Origin: Bacteroidota bacterium
GTDB lineage: Bacteria; Bacteroidota; Bacteroidia; Chitinophagales; Chitinophagaceae
Assembly (NCBI GenBank): GCA_023433345.1
Contig: JAEZDA010000122.1
Span: forward strand, 20,481-84,480
DNA length: 64,000 nt
Direction of reading: 5' to 3'
Shown: positions 1-6,595 of the stretch, piece by piece
Numbering within the stretch: position 1 is the first letter of the stretch
Layout: each line of letters begins with the position of its first letter
Position numbers and translations under genes: made by a program
The notes under the pieces: generated by a model
Told to the model about the DNA's origin: nothing
Databases searched by the model: none
What the model saw: only the letters and a program-made list of their open reading frames with translations

Positions 1-542
1 TTGAAAGTTCACGCAAGGCGGCTCGGTTCACAAGGTTTTGCGACTGCTTCAATATTCCTCTGCTTGTACTGGTGGATGTTCCCGGCTTTCTTCCCGGCAC
101 AGATCAGGAGTGGCACGGCATTATTACAAATGGTGCCAAACTGCTTTATGCCTTAAGCGAAGCCACAGTGCCGCGCGTAACGGTGATCACCAGGAAGGCT
201 TACGGTGGCGCTTATGATGTAATGAACAGCAAGCATATCGGGGCTGATATGAACTATGCATGGCCCAGCGCTGAGATCGCCGTGATGGGAGCCAAGGGCG
301 CGAGTGAAATAATATTCAGGAAAGAAATTTCCGAAGCTGCTGATCCCGCTCAAAAACTTGCAGAGAAGGAAAAAGAATATGCCGAAAAATTTGCAACGCC
401 TTATATGGCTGCTGCCAGAGGCTTCATTGATGAAGTGATCGAACCAGCTGAAACACGAATAAAATTAATAAAGGCATTTTCCATGCTTGAAAATAAAGTG
501 GCGAATCTTCCAAGGAAGAAGCATGGAAATATTCCCCTTTAA
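1..542 (+). CDS. pccB: Acyl-CoA carboxylase beta subunit (carboxyltransferase), C-terminal part
   Basis: The reading frame is open from base 3 and enters from outside the window; 179 C-terminal residues are present. They match the carboxyltransferase fold of propionyl-/acetyl-CoA carboxylase beta subunits: the VDVPGFLPG loop, the GAKLLYALSEATVPRVTVI strand, the RKAYGGAYDVM oxyanion-hole region and the AVMGAKGA motif. This subunit moves the carboxyl group from biotin to an acyl-CoA in the cytoplasm, feeding odd-chain and branched-chain metabolism. The exact acyl substrate cannot be read from this half, so propionyl-CoA is the usual guess for the family. The C-terminus is the expected length and ends at TAA. 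Confidence 0.93.
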   Translation, partial: ESSRKAARFTRFCDCFNIPLLVLVDVPGFLPGTDQEWHGIITNGAKLLYALSEATVPRVTVITRKAYGGAYDVMNSKHIGADMNYAWPSAEIAVMGAKGASEIIFRKEISEAADPAQKLAEKEKEYAEKFATPYMAAARGFIDEVIEPAETRIKLIKAFSMLENKVANLPRKKHGNIPL

Positions 543-730
543 TAACGGGTCTATTCAGGAATTTACGCCTGGCTTTATTCCGCTGTACAAGAGTGCGACG
601 CTACTGAAGGCGGGCTTTGCACTTCCGGTGACACAATAAAAGTTCACGACCAATAAACGTAATTGCCTTTGAAGGCGCCGACATGCCCGGTTCTTATTAG
701 TTGCCGCTGCAGGGCAGTCATTGCAGCATT

Positions 731-1177
731 TCATGTTCCAAGGATCCAGCGTGTACCAAAGGCGTCCGTTATTTCTACCAGTTTGTTTGAGAGGGCGGTT
801 TCTGGAAGATCTTTTTTTCTTTCGGTGAGCATATCGATCAAATTTTTTCGTTGGGATCTTGAATTGAACTTTAAATAGATCGCTATACAGTTGCCGATGA
901 TCCTGCCTTCATCTGCAACAAGGTCAGACCCATGAATTATCACAGTGTTTGAAATCAATGATCCGCAAATGACAGGTTCGGTTAGCAGTTCCGTTAGTCT
1001 GCGTGAAAAGGTTTGGAAGGAGACAGTTCCCCCAAAGCATTTCTGGTAATGCAAAAGTGCGCTTCTGCAATTGCCGGAGAAGGTGAGGAAAATTTCGGCC
1101 CTGCGTTTTGTATCCGTCTTTCCAGGTGTCTGCTGAAAGATATTCAGCCCGTTGCCAGTATCACTTTTTCTTTTCAT
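731..1177 (-). CDS. VOC/glyoxalase-superfamily protein, PhnB-like
   Basis: Small cytoplasmic protein of about 149 residues. The segment EIFLTFSGNCRSALLHYQ followed by KCFGGTVSF is the signature of PhnB-like vicinal-oxygen-chelate proteins. Such proteins form paired beta-alpha-beta-beta-beta dimers; substrates are mostly unknown. It is the last gene of a leftward cassette whose members overlap (SRPBCC, DoxX-like, DUF1801, this one). I chose the Met at 1177, overlapping the DUF1801 gene by 17 bases; Met at 1201 is also possible. No metal-ligand set is obvious, so a binding or resistance role is as likely as catalysis. Confidence 0.75.
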   Translation of the reverse strand: MKRKSDTGNGLNIFQQTPGKTDTKRRAEIFLTFSGNCRSALLHYQKCFGGTVSFQTFSRRLTELLTEPVICGSLISNTVIIHGSDLVADEGRIIGNCIAIYLKFNSRSQRKNLIDMLTERKKDLPETALSNKLVEITDAFGTRWILGT

Positions 1178-1529
1178 CATTTTCATTTTTGCGGAATGCA
1201 ATGATCTCCCATATAAAAAGTTCGTCGAGCGGTTTTGAAAACGGGAACTGAATTGCTGATTTACTTGTTTTATATCCCTCCAGTTGCCTGCGAAAATGTT
1301 TCCAAAACGCCTCGCTGTAAGGATAGGATAAGGTGATGTGATTGGTGAAGGCAGAGTAGTAGATAAGGTTGCCTTTATATTTAAAACAAGGGATCTGGTA
1401 ACTGATGGATTCTTCTGCCGCGGGTACCTGGTCCCTGATGATTTTACGGATCACTTTCATCCTCTTCAGCGATTCACCGTTAAATGCCCGGTGATACTCG
1501 TTGATGGTTCGATAATTTGTTTTCGCCAT
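1161..1529 (-). CDS. DUF1801 (YdhG-like) protein
   Basis: A 122-residue protein with the DUF1801 pattern: an N-terminal helix pair, the PAAEESISYQIPCFKYKG strand-turn segment and the ISYQIPCFKYKGNLIYYSAF core, then a Lys-rich tail. The family adopts a frataxin/YdhG-like fold and is often annotated as an iron chaperone, but function is unproven. Its start overlaps the end of the DoxX-like gene by 50 bases and its end overlaps the VOC gene, so the genes are almost certainly co-transcribed and translationally coupled. The MAKTNY start fits the usual family N-terminus. Confidence 0.8.
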   Translation of the reverse strand: MAKTNYRTINEYHRAFNGESLKRMKVIRKIIRDQVPAAEESISYQIPCFKYKGNLIYYSAFTNHITLSYPYSEAFWKHFRRQLEGYKTSKSAIQFPFSKPLDELFIWEIIAFRKNENDEKKK

Positions 1530-1896
1530 TGTACAATCTTTTTTTATTATAGAAATATGAAACCGCCAGAATAGCGAGAAATATAATGGGCATTAAAATG
1601 AAACCCGGATTTCCATCTATGTATGCATGGCTGATTGCAGCAAAAATGAGATTGAAGGAAAGACCCGCATCAGCCCACTCCTTTAGCATTGACGGAACTT
1701 TATTTATTGCGATCGCTATCACTCCTAGCACTTTACAAATGATGAGCGTATACGCAAAGTAATCGGGATAGCCTAACGGTTGCGTACCCGCAGTTGCATA
1801 TTCAGGTGCGAAGAGCAATGTGCCCAAAGGCATCAGGCCTTCCCAAAGAATAATGATGACGGTGGCTACCCAAAATATGATTGTATTCTTTTTCAT
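1480..1896 (-). CDS. DoxX-like small integral membrane protein
   Basis: About 138 residues with four hydrophobic segments separated by short loops, including the conserved LGYPDYFAYTLIICKVLG region and HAYIDGNPGFILMP, typical of DoxX-like inner-membrane proteins of Bacteroidota. The family is associated loosely with quinone or redox homeostasis; no activity can be read directly. I take the Met followed by KKNTIIFW as the start; an upstream in-frame Met at 1932 would add 12 polar residues. Its 3' end overlaps the DUF1801 start by 50 bases, and the SRPBCC gene lies 36 bases upstream. Confidence 0.78.
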   Translation of the reverse strand: MKKNTIIFWVATVIIILWEGLMPLGTLLFAPEYATAGTQPLGYPDYFAYTLIICKVLGVIAIAINKVPSMLKEWADAGLSFNLIFAAISHAYIDGNPGFILMPIIFLAILAVSYFYNKKRLYNGENKLSNHQRVSPGI

Positions 1897-1932
1897 AAAG
1901 ATTTTATTTGAATCCGGTGACAGGATGAACAT

Positions 1933-2373
1933 TTACGCGGGAAGCTTAGCCGCCGTTTTTTGTTCTGTGTGCTTAACAAAATTGTTTAAGATGGCCTGCC
2001 ATCCCGCCTTTTGAAATTCAGGTGCGTTTTGCGTTTCGGCATCGAAGGTTGTTACAATATGGGTTTTTCCATCTCTTTCAGAGAAGAGCGTGGTCACCTG
2101 CCTGCCATCGGGCATGGTATAGGAAATCTCCTTGTTTGGTTCCACCGTATCGTATATTCCTTCAAAGTCGAATCCGAAACTTCCATCACGTGCTTCCATC
2201 CGGCGGATGAATTTGCCTCCGACCCTGAGATCATTTTCGCTGCGGGGAGTATGCCAGGAAGGATCGGCAGAATTCCATTGCATAATGTCGGCTGGATTGT
2301 TCCAGCTTTCCCATACATTTTGCACCGGTACATCGGCAACTGCCTCTACCAGTATTCGATTTTCTTGTTTCAT
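1933..2373 (-). CDS. SRPBCC (AHSA1-like) ligand-binding protein
   Basis: A 146-residue START/Bet v1-type protein. Seen: the N-terminal ILVEAVADVPVQNVWESW strand-helix, the NNPADIMQWNSADPSWHTP motif, the RVGGKFIRRMEARDGSFGF hairpin and the C-terminal helix KAGWQAILNNFVKHTE. These are the hallmarks of the AHSA1 family, whose bacterial members bind small hydrophobic ligands in a helix-grip pocket. It is the first gene of the leftward cassette and diverges from the GlxA/AraC-type regulator at 2503, which may control it. A TACTTTTG box lies 29 bases upstream of its start. Confidence 0.88.
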   Translation of the reverse strand: MKQENRILVEAVADVPVQNVWESWNNPADIMQWNSADPSWHTPRSENDLRVGGKFIRRMEARDGSFGFDFEGIYDTVEPNKEISYTMPDGRQVTTLFSERDGKTHIVTTFDAETQNAPEFQKAGWQAILNNFVKHTEQKTAAKLPA

Positions 2374-2402
2374 CTTTATAAAATTTTTAGTGATTGATAA
2401 TC

Positions 2403-2410
2403 CAAAAGTA
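2403..2410 (-). promoter_or_regulatory. Candidate -7 box (TAnnTTTG) for the SRPBCC cassette
   Basis: The minus strand reads TACTTTTG, an exact match to the Bacteroidota -7 consensus TAnnTTTG, ending 29 bases before the SRPBCC start codon. No TTTG -33 element sits at the usual 19-20 base distance, which fits a promoter that depends on an activator. Confidence 0.4.
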
Positions 2411-2441
2411 AAATGAGCCCGGAGTTTTTTTCGGTTGCAAA

Positions 2442-2470
2442 TGCGACAACCTTAAGGGCGATTTGCGACA
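2442..2470. promoter_or_regulatory. Candidate operator: direct repeat TGCGACA, 22 bp apart
   Basis: TGCGACA occurs at 2442-2448 and again at 2464-2470 in the same orientation, two helical turns apart, between the divergent cassette and the GlxA/AraC-type regulator. AraC-family regulators commonly bind direct repeats with this spacing. The site lies just upstream of the cassette's -7 box, where an activator would sit. Binding itself is inferred. Confidence 0.35.
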
Positions 2471-2502
2471 TTCATTGTAAATTCATGGCCTCAATTCAAA
2501 AG

Positions 2503-3480
2503 ATGAAAATTTCCGTTTTCGCGCCCGAGTATGGCGTAATCGAGGCGGTGACGCCTGCCTTCAGGGCCTTTAATACCGCCAATGAATTTCTCATTGCATT
2601 TGGTAAAAAACCGGTGTTTGATGTGGAATATGTGGGCCTGAACGAATTTGTGCCTGCTAACAGTGGCGAATACACGATTAAAACCAACAGGCTGCTGAAG
2701 AAAGTTTCCAGAACAGATCTTCTTGTTATTCCACCGACTTATGGGGACACATTAATAGGGCTTAAGGCAAATGCGGAAGCCATACCATATTTTAAGAAAC
2801 TTCACAAGAAAGGAGCGAGCCTTGCCAGCCTGTGCATCGGGGCATTCCTTCTCGCCGAAACGGGCCTTTTAGACGGAAAGAAATGTTCTACACATTGGGC
2901 CTGCGTAAACGAGTTCCGGGAAAGATATCCAAAGGTGGAAGTGGAGGATGGCGCAGTGATCACTGAACACGACAACATATTCAGCAGCGGCGGCGCGAGC
3001 AGTTTGTGGAATCTGCTTTTATACCTGGTGGAAAAATATTCTGACCGGGAAACGGCGATAATGATATCAAAATATTTTGCGCTCGATATAGGACGTGACA
3101 ATCAGAGCCAGTTTGCAATTTTCCGCGGGCAGAAAAATCATGGTGATGAAGGAATAAAAAAAGTTCAGGACTATATCGAAAAGAATTTCGAGGAAAAATT
3201 AAAGATAGATCATCTTGCAACGCTCATTAACACCGGCCGGAGAACTTTTGAGAGACGATTCAAAGAAGCGACAAATAATTCTCCGGTTGAGTACATTCAG
3301 AGAGTAAGAATTGAGGCCGCCAAAAAATATTTCGAAGCTTCACGGAAAAATGTTTCTGAGATCATGTATGACGTGGGTTATACCGACACAAAAGCGTTTC
3401 GTGATATCTTCAAAAAGATAACCGGGTTAACCCCTGTGGAGTACAGGAATAAGTTTGCAAAGGTGTCACATGAAATATAA
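2503..3480 (+). CDS. GlxA-family transcriptional regulator (DJ-1/PfpI domain plus AraC-type HTH)
   Basis: About 325 residues. The N-terminal 190 residues form a DJ-1/PfpI-like domain with the nucleophile-elbow sequence LCIGAFLLAETGLLDGKK (Cys111) and the ATTHWACVNEF-like segment CSTHWACVNEF. The C-terminal 110 residues are an AraC-type double helix-turn-helix, ending in the family signature from VSEIMYDVGYTDTKAF to GLTPVEYR. The frame is open upstream to Met 2413, but a promoter box and a direct repeat lie in that stretch and the DJ-1 fold begins at MKISVF, so 2503 is preferred. It probably controls the divergent SRPBCC cassette; the inducer is unknown. Confidence 0.88.
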   Translation: MKISVFAPEYGVIEAVTPAFRAFNTANEFLIAFGKKPVFDVEYVGLNEFVPANSGEYTIKTNRLLKKVSRTDLLVIPPTYGDTLIGLKANAEAIPYFKKLHKKGASLASLCIGAFLLAETGLLDGKKCSTHWACVNEFRERYPKVEVEDGAVITEHDNIFSSGGASSLWNLLLYLVEKYSDRETAIMISKYFALDIGRDNQSQFAIFRGQKNHGDEGIKKVQDYIEKNFEEKLKIDHLATLINTGRRTFERRFKEATNNSPVEYIQRVRIEAAKKYFEASRKNVSEIMYDVGYTDTKAFRDIFKKITGLTPVEYRNKFAKVSHEI

Positions 3481-3483
3481 AAT

Positions 3484-3512
3484 TATAACGGAGGAGAAGC
3501 TCCTCCGTTATA
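3484..3512. terminator. Bidirectional hairpin terminator
   Basis: A 12-bp perfect stem (TATAACGGAGGA at 3484-3495 paired with its complement at 3501-3512) with a five-base loop separates the convergent regulator gene and the response-regulator gene. Confidence 0.75.
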
Positions 3513-3518
3513 TAAAAC

Positions 3519-3896
3519 TTAGTTCAGGAGTTCGTTAACCGAATTCATCACCACATCTCTTGTGAAGGGCTTTTCAAGAAAGATATCAGCGCCCTGGCTC
3601 AAAGCAATTTCTTCGGCAGAAGCAGCCAGATCTCCCGTGATCATTACGATCTTGATATCAGGATAATTTTCACGGATGTATGAAATAAAGTCGAGACCAC
3701 GGCCGTCGGGAAGTTTGTTATCTAACAGAATAACGGAGGGCTTTTCCTGCTGTAAATATTCCTTTGCCTTTGCAATAGTATTTACATGATCCAGGTCCAG
3801 TTCATTATTTTTCAGAATAATATTAAGGAGAAGGCAGATATCTCCTTCGTCTTCGATAATTAAAATTTTCTTTGGCTGTGTCTTTTTGTTAGGCAT
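3519..3896 (-). CDS. Single-domain response regulator
   Basis: A 125-residue CheY-like receiver with no output domain. The acidic pocket is E15-D16, the phosphorylation site is D59 in VILLDNKLPDG, the switch Thr is T87 in MITGD and the invariant Lys is K109 in LEKPF, so it should be phosphorylatable. Single-domain receivers act as phosphate shuttles or by protein-protein contact. It is last in a leftward run of overlapping genes and overlaps the preceding small gene by eight bases. No histidine kinase is adjacent; the nearest in this window is at 60962. Confidence 0.93.
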   Translation of the reverse strand: MPNKKTQPKKILIIEDEGDICLLLNIILKNNELDLDHVNTIAKAKEYLQQEKPSVILLDNKLPDGRGLDFISYIRENYPDIKIVMITGDLAASAEEIALSQGADIFLEKPFTRDVVMNSVNELLN

Positions 3897-4077
3897 GGCT
3901 TTTAAGTTTGGTCACCGTAAGGCAATTATCTTTCCAATAGGCATAAAGCATCGTTCCTGTGGGTGTATGGGCAAAAAAAAATTCCTTGTGAGGAATTTTA
4001 TACCTGATTTGAGCATCATTCAACTCAAAGCCCGCTTCTGAGGGGCGTATTGTCGTCTTCCTGGATGTCTCTCTCAT
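3889..4077 (-). CDS. Small protein of unknown function (62 residues)
   Basis: I do not recognise this protein. It has a basic N-terminus followed by a beta-rich stretch (IRYKIPHKEFFFAHTPTGTM). It overlaps the upstream 88-residue gene by 53 bases if the ATG at 4077 is used. A TTG at 4023 lies one base after that gene's TGA (TGA-G-TTG), and would give a 44-residue product by re-initiation; the conserved-looking part is all downstream of that TTG. The stop overlaps the response-regulator start by eight bases, suggesting translational coupling. Confidence 0.5.
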   Translation of the reverse strand: MRETSRKTTIRPSEAGFELNDAQIRYKIPHKEFFFAHTPTGTMLYAYWKDNCLTVTKLKSHA

Positions 4078-4291
4078 TATCGTTAGACCATTCCTGAAGA
4101 GCGTCTTTTATTTTCTGTTTCAAACTGGTTGAGTGTTGCTCATCGTTTTCATTAACGGTTTCCTTTGCATCTTTCTTTGGAGTTTGGTCACTCTCAGGCG
4201 TGGGATTAGCATCCGGATTGGTTGATTCAGGCGCGTCAAATTTCTTAATGATGTCCATATGATCAGTTTTTATTTTGTTATTTATATCCAT
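4025..4291 (-). CDS. Small acidic hydrophilic protein of unknown function
   Basis: An 88-residue protein rich in Asp, Glu, Asn, Pro and Lys, with a probably disordered middle (NPDANPTPESDQTPKK) and a predicted amphipathic helix (TSLKQKIKDALQEW) near the C-terminus. No known domain is visible. It overlaps the upstream membrane-protein gene by ten bases and belongs to the same leftward transcription unit as the response regulator. The coding reading rests on the overlap pattern and on the ordered helix, so confidence is moderate. Confidence 0.55.
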   Translation of the reverse strand: MDINNKIKTDHMDIIKKFDAPESTNPDANPTPESDQTPKKDAKETVNENDEQHSTSLKQKIKDALQEWSNDNERDIQEDDNTPLRSGL

Positions 4292-4689
4292 TCACTTTTG
4301 TAAAGCATAGGAACGGCAAGTGCTGCAAAAATTCCGGAGATTATTGTGATTCCGATTACCATACCTTCCATTCCGCTGGTGCCGCGTGCCTGGATGCTTG
4401 TTGAAATTAACATCGTAATAATCGTGCCGGCAATAGCTACAATTATATACCAGAAATTTGCCCGCTTTACATAATGGTGAAACACATCGTAAATTAAACC
4501 TGCAATGATGAACAGAATCATCAAAATGAAAATGATCGAATTTACGTTTACGATCGCCGAACCTGCGTATCCGGTAATTCCACGATAAATAAATTCGAAG
4601 AGGAGACATGTAACTACGGCGCCAAGGCCGGCAAACACTCCGGCCATAAGAGACCGTGAGAGTTCGGTTTTTTTATATTCATGATCCAT
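4282..4689 (-). CDS. Small four-helix integral membrane protein
   Basis: A 135-residue protein with four predicted transmembrane helices: LMAGVFAGLGAVVTCLLFEF, a second starting at IIFILMILFIIAGLIYDVF, a third YIIVAIAGTIITMLI and a fourth VIGITIISGIFAALAVPML. The charged N-terminus DHEYKKTELSR faces the cytoplasm by the positive-inside rule. No family is recognised with certainty. It heads the leftward unit that ends in the response regulator at 3519, with overlapping start and stop codons, which suggests the small proteins and the receiver act together. Confidence 0.65.
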   Translation of the reverse strand: MDHEYKKTELSRSLMAGVFAGLGAVVTCLLFEFIYRGITGYAGSAIVNVNSIIFILMILFIIAGLIYDVFHHYVKRANFWYIIVAIAGTIITMLISTSIQARGTSGMEGMVIGITIISGIFAALAVPMLYKSEWI

Positions 4690-4862
4690 GACTAGGAAAT
4701 TTAAAAGTGATCAATTGCGGCTAAACAAAAAAGCAGATGAGCCTGATCTTTCCTGATCCGTATTCTATATAAAGTTGCCGCAATAAACATACCATGGCGG
4801 TACCGTTTTTTCGTATTATTTAATAACCATGTACCTTCCATTTTTCTTTCCAAATCATTGTC

Positions 4863-6410
4863 ATGAAAATTAAACTGTTGTTGCTATCGATCTCCGGCTT
4901 TTTTATGCTTGCGCTTAATGCACAAATGAGTACATCATCCATCGACAGCCTTGTAAATCTTACTTTAAAAACCTTTGATGTTCCCGGCATTGCCGTTGGC
5001 GTGGTAAAAGACGGAAAAGTGATTCATGCGAAAGGCTACGGTTTCCGGTCGCTCGACAGTAAGCTGCCGGTAGATGCTGAAACGCTCTTTGGTATTGCAT
5101 CAAACAGCAAAGCCTTCACCGCACTTGCTTTAGGGATGATGGTGGATGAGGGCCGGCTTTCCTGGGATGACCGCGTCAGGGATCATTTGCCTGAATTTAA
5201 GTTGTATGATGCCTATGTTTCTGAAAATTTCACAGTCCGTGATCTGCTCACTCATCGCAGTGGACTAGGTCTCGGAGCCGGCGACCTGATGTTCTTTCCA
5301 GACGGCAATAATTTTACAAGGCGGGAGATCATTCACAACCTTCGCTATTTGAAACCTGTTTCGCAATTCCGCACGAAGTATGACTACGACAACAATCTTT
5401 ACATTGTAGCAGGAGAGGTGCTCGCCAAAGTTTCAGGGTTAAGTTGGGAGGAATTCATTGAACAACGGATCATGAAACCTTTGGGTTTTGATAGAAGCCG
5501 CGCCTCATGGTTGAGAGCGAAAGGAAACGCGAACATCATTGACGCGCATGTGCCGGTGGATGGTATAGTAAAAACAATTCCGCACGACTGGTCAGAAACG
5601 GCTAATGCTGCAGGAGGCATAATGAGCAATATTGAAGACCTTTCTAAATGGCTGATCTTTCAGATGGACAGTGGTCGTTATCATAATAATAAATCGCTCG
5701 TAAGTAAAAAGGTGCTGATGGAAACCTGGACACCTCAAACCATCATACCTGTAATGAACCGCGGCTCTTATAATACCAATTTTGCAGGCTACGGCCTCGG
5801 ATGGTTCGTAAGTGATGTGGCCGGGAAAAAGCAACTTCAGCATTCAGGCGGGCTTTTGGGAACAGTTACGCTCACCACTTTTATCCCGGAGTTGCATTTG
5901 GGAATAATTGTGCTGACGAATCAGCAAAGCGGAGCGGCATTCAATGCTATCACAAATACAATTAAGGACAGCTATCTCGGAATAAAGGGGTTCGACAGGG
6001 TGAAAGCAGGCCGTGGCGGCGTAGATCAGCGTGAGAAAGAGGCGCGCGCGATCGTAGATGCTGTTTGGAAGACAGTTGATTCGTCGAAACGGGCAAAGGC
6101 CATCCCTTCGCAGAAAATTTATTCCGGCTCTTATCGTGATGACTGGTTTGGAAAGGTAGAGATCAGGGAGGAAAAAGACGGATTGCGTTTTACGTCAGAA
6201 AAGTCGCCAAGACTTAAAGGAACAATGCATTTCTATACCGGAAATACCTGGGTGGTAAAGTGGGACGACAGGAGCTTTGATGCAGACGCCTTCGCAAGTT
6301 TTGTGCTTGATGAAAATGGCATTGCCAAAGGATTCACCATGCGTGCATTTTCACCGCTAACCGATTTTAGTTTCGACTTTCACGACCTTGACCTGAAAAG
6401 AATAAAATAA
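4863..6410 (+). CDS. Secreted serine hydrolase, class C beta-lactamase/esterase family
   Basis: 515 residues with a cleavable signal peptide ending near ALNAQ. The catalytic triad motifs of the family are present: S80-N-S-K83 (SxxK), Y175-D-N177 (YxN) and H327-S-G in place of KTG, a change that favours esterase or D-amino-peptidase activity over beta-lactam hydrolysis. A separate C-terminal domain (about residues 390-515) resembles DUF3471, which is often attached to these enzymes. The product is expected in the periplasm. It is a monocistronic rightward gene between the response-regulator unit and the transporter-like gene. Confidence 0.88.
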   Translation: MKIKLLLLSISGFFMLALNAQMSTSSIDSLVNLTLKTFDVPGIAVGVVKDGKVIHAKGYGFRSLDSKLPVDAETLFGIASNSKAFTALALGMMVDEGRLSWDDRVRDHLPEFKLYDAYVSENFTVRDLLTHRSGLGLGAGDLMFFPDGNNFTRREIIHNLRYLKPVSQFRTKYDYDNNLYIVAGEVLAKVSGLSWEEFIEQRIMKPLGFDRSRASWLRAKGNANIIDAHVPVDGIVKTIPHDWSETANAAGGIMSNIEDLSKWLIFQMDSGRYHNNKSLVSKKVLMETWTPQTIIPVMNRGSYNTNFAGYGLGWFVSDVAGKKQLQHSGGLLGTVTLTTFIPELHLGIIVLTNQQSGAAFNAITNTIKDSYLGIKGFDRVKAGRGGVDQREKEARAIVDAVWKTVDSSKRAKAIPSQKIYSGSYRDDWFGKVEIREEKDGLRFTSEKSPRLKGTMHFYTGNTWVVKWDDRSFDADAFASFVLDENGIAKGFTMRAFSPLTDFSFDFHDLDLKRIK

Positions 6411-6595
6411 GCGCTGATCCCCCGCATAATTTAAGATCCTTTAGGCGATTCGCCCGAAAGCAAGCTGTTTCCGGCAGGAGTAATTTTGTGTTCAAGAATC
6501 TGCATAAAATGCGCTGTTTCCGCGTAAATTGATTACATTTACCTATCCTATAAAAAGCAGAACCTTGCGAACAGCACCTGCTCTTAAGAGTTCGC

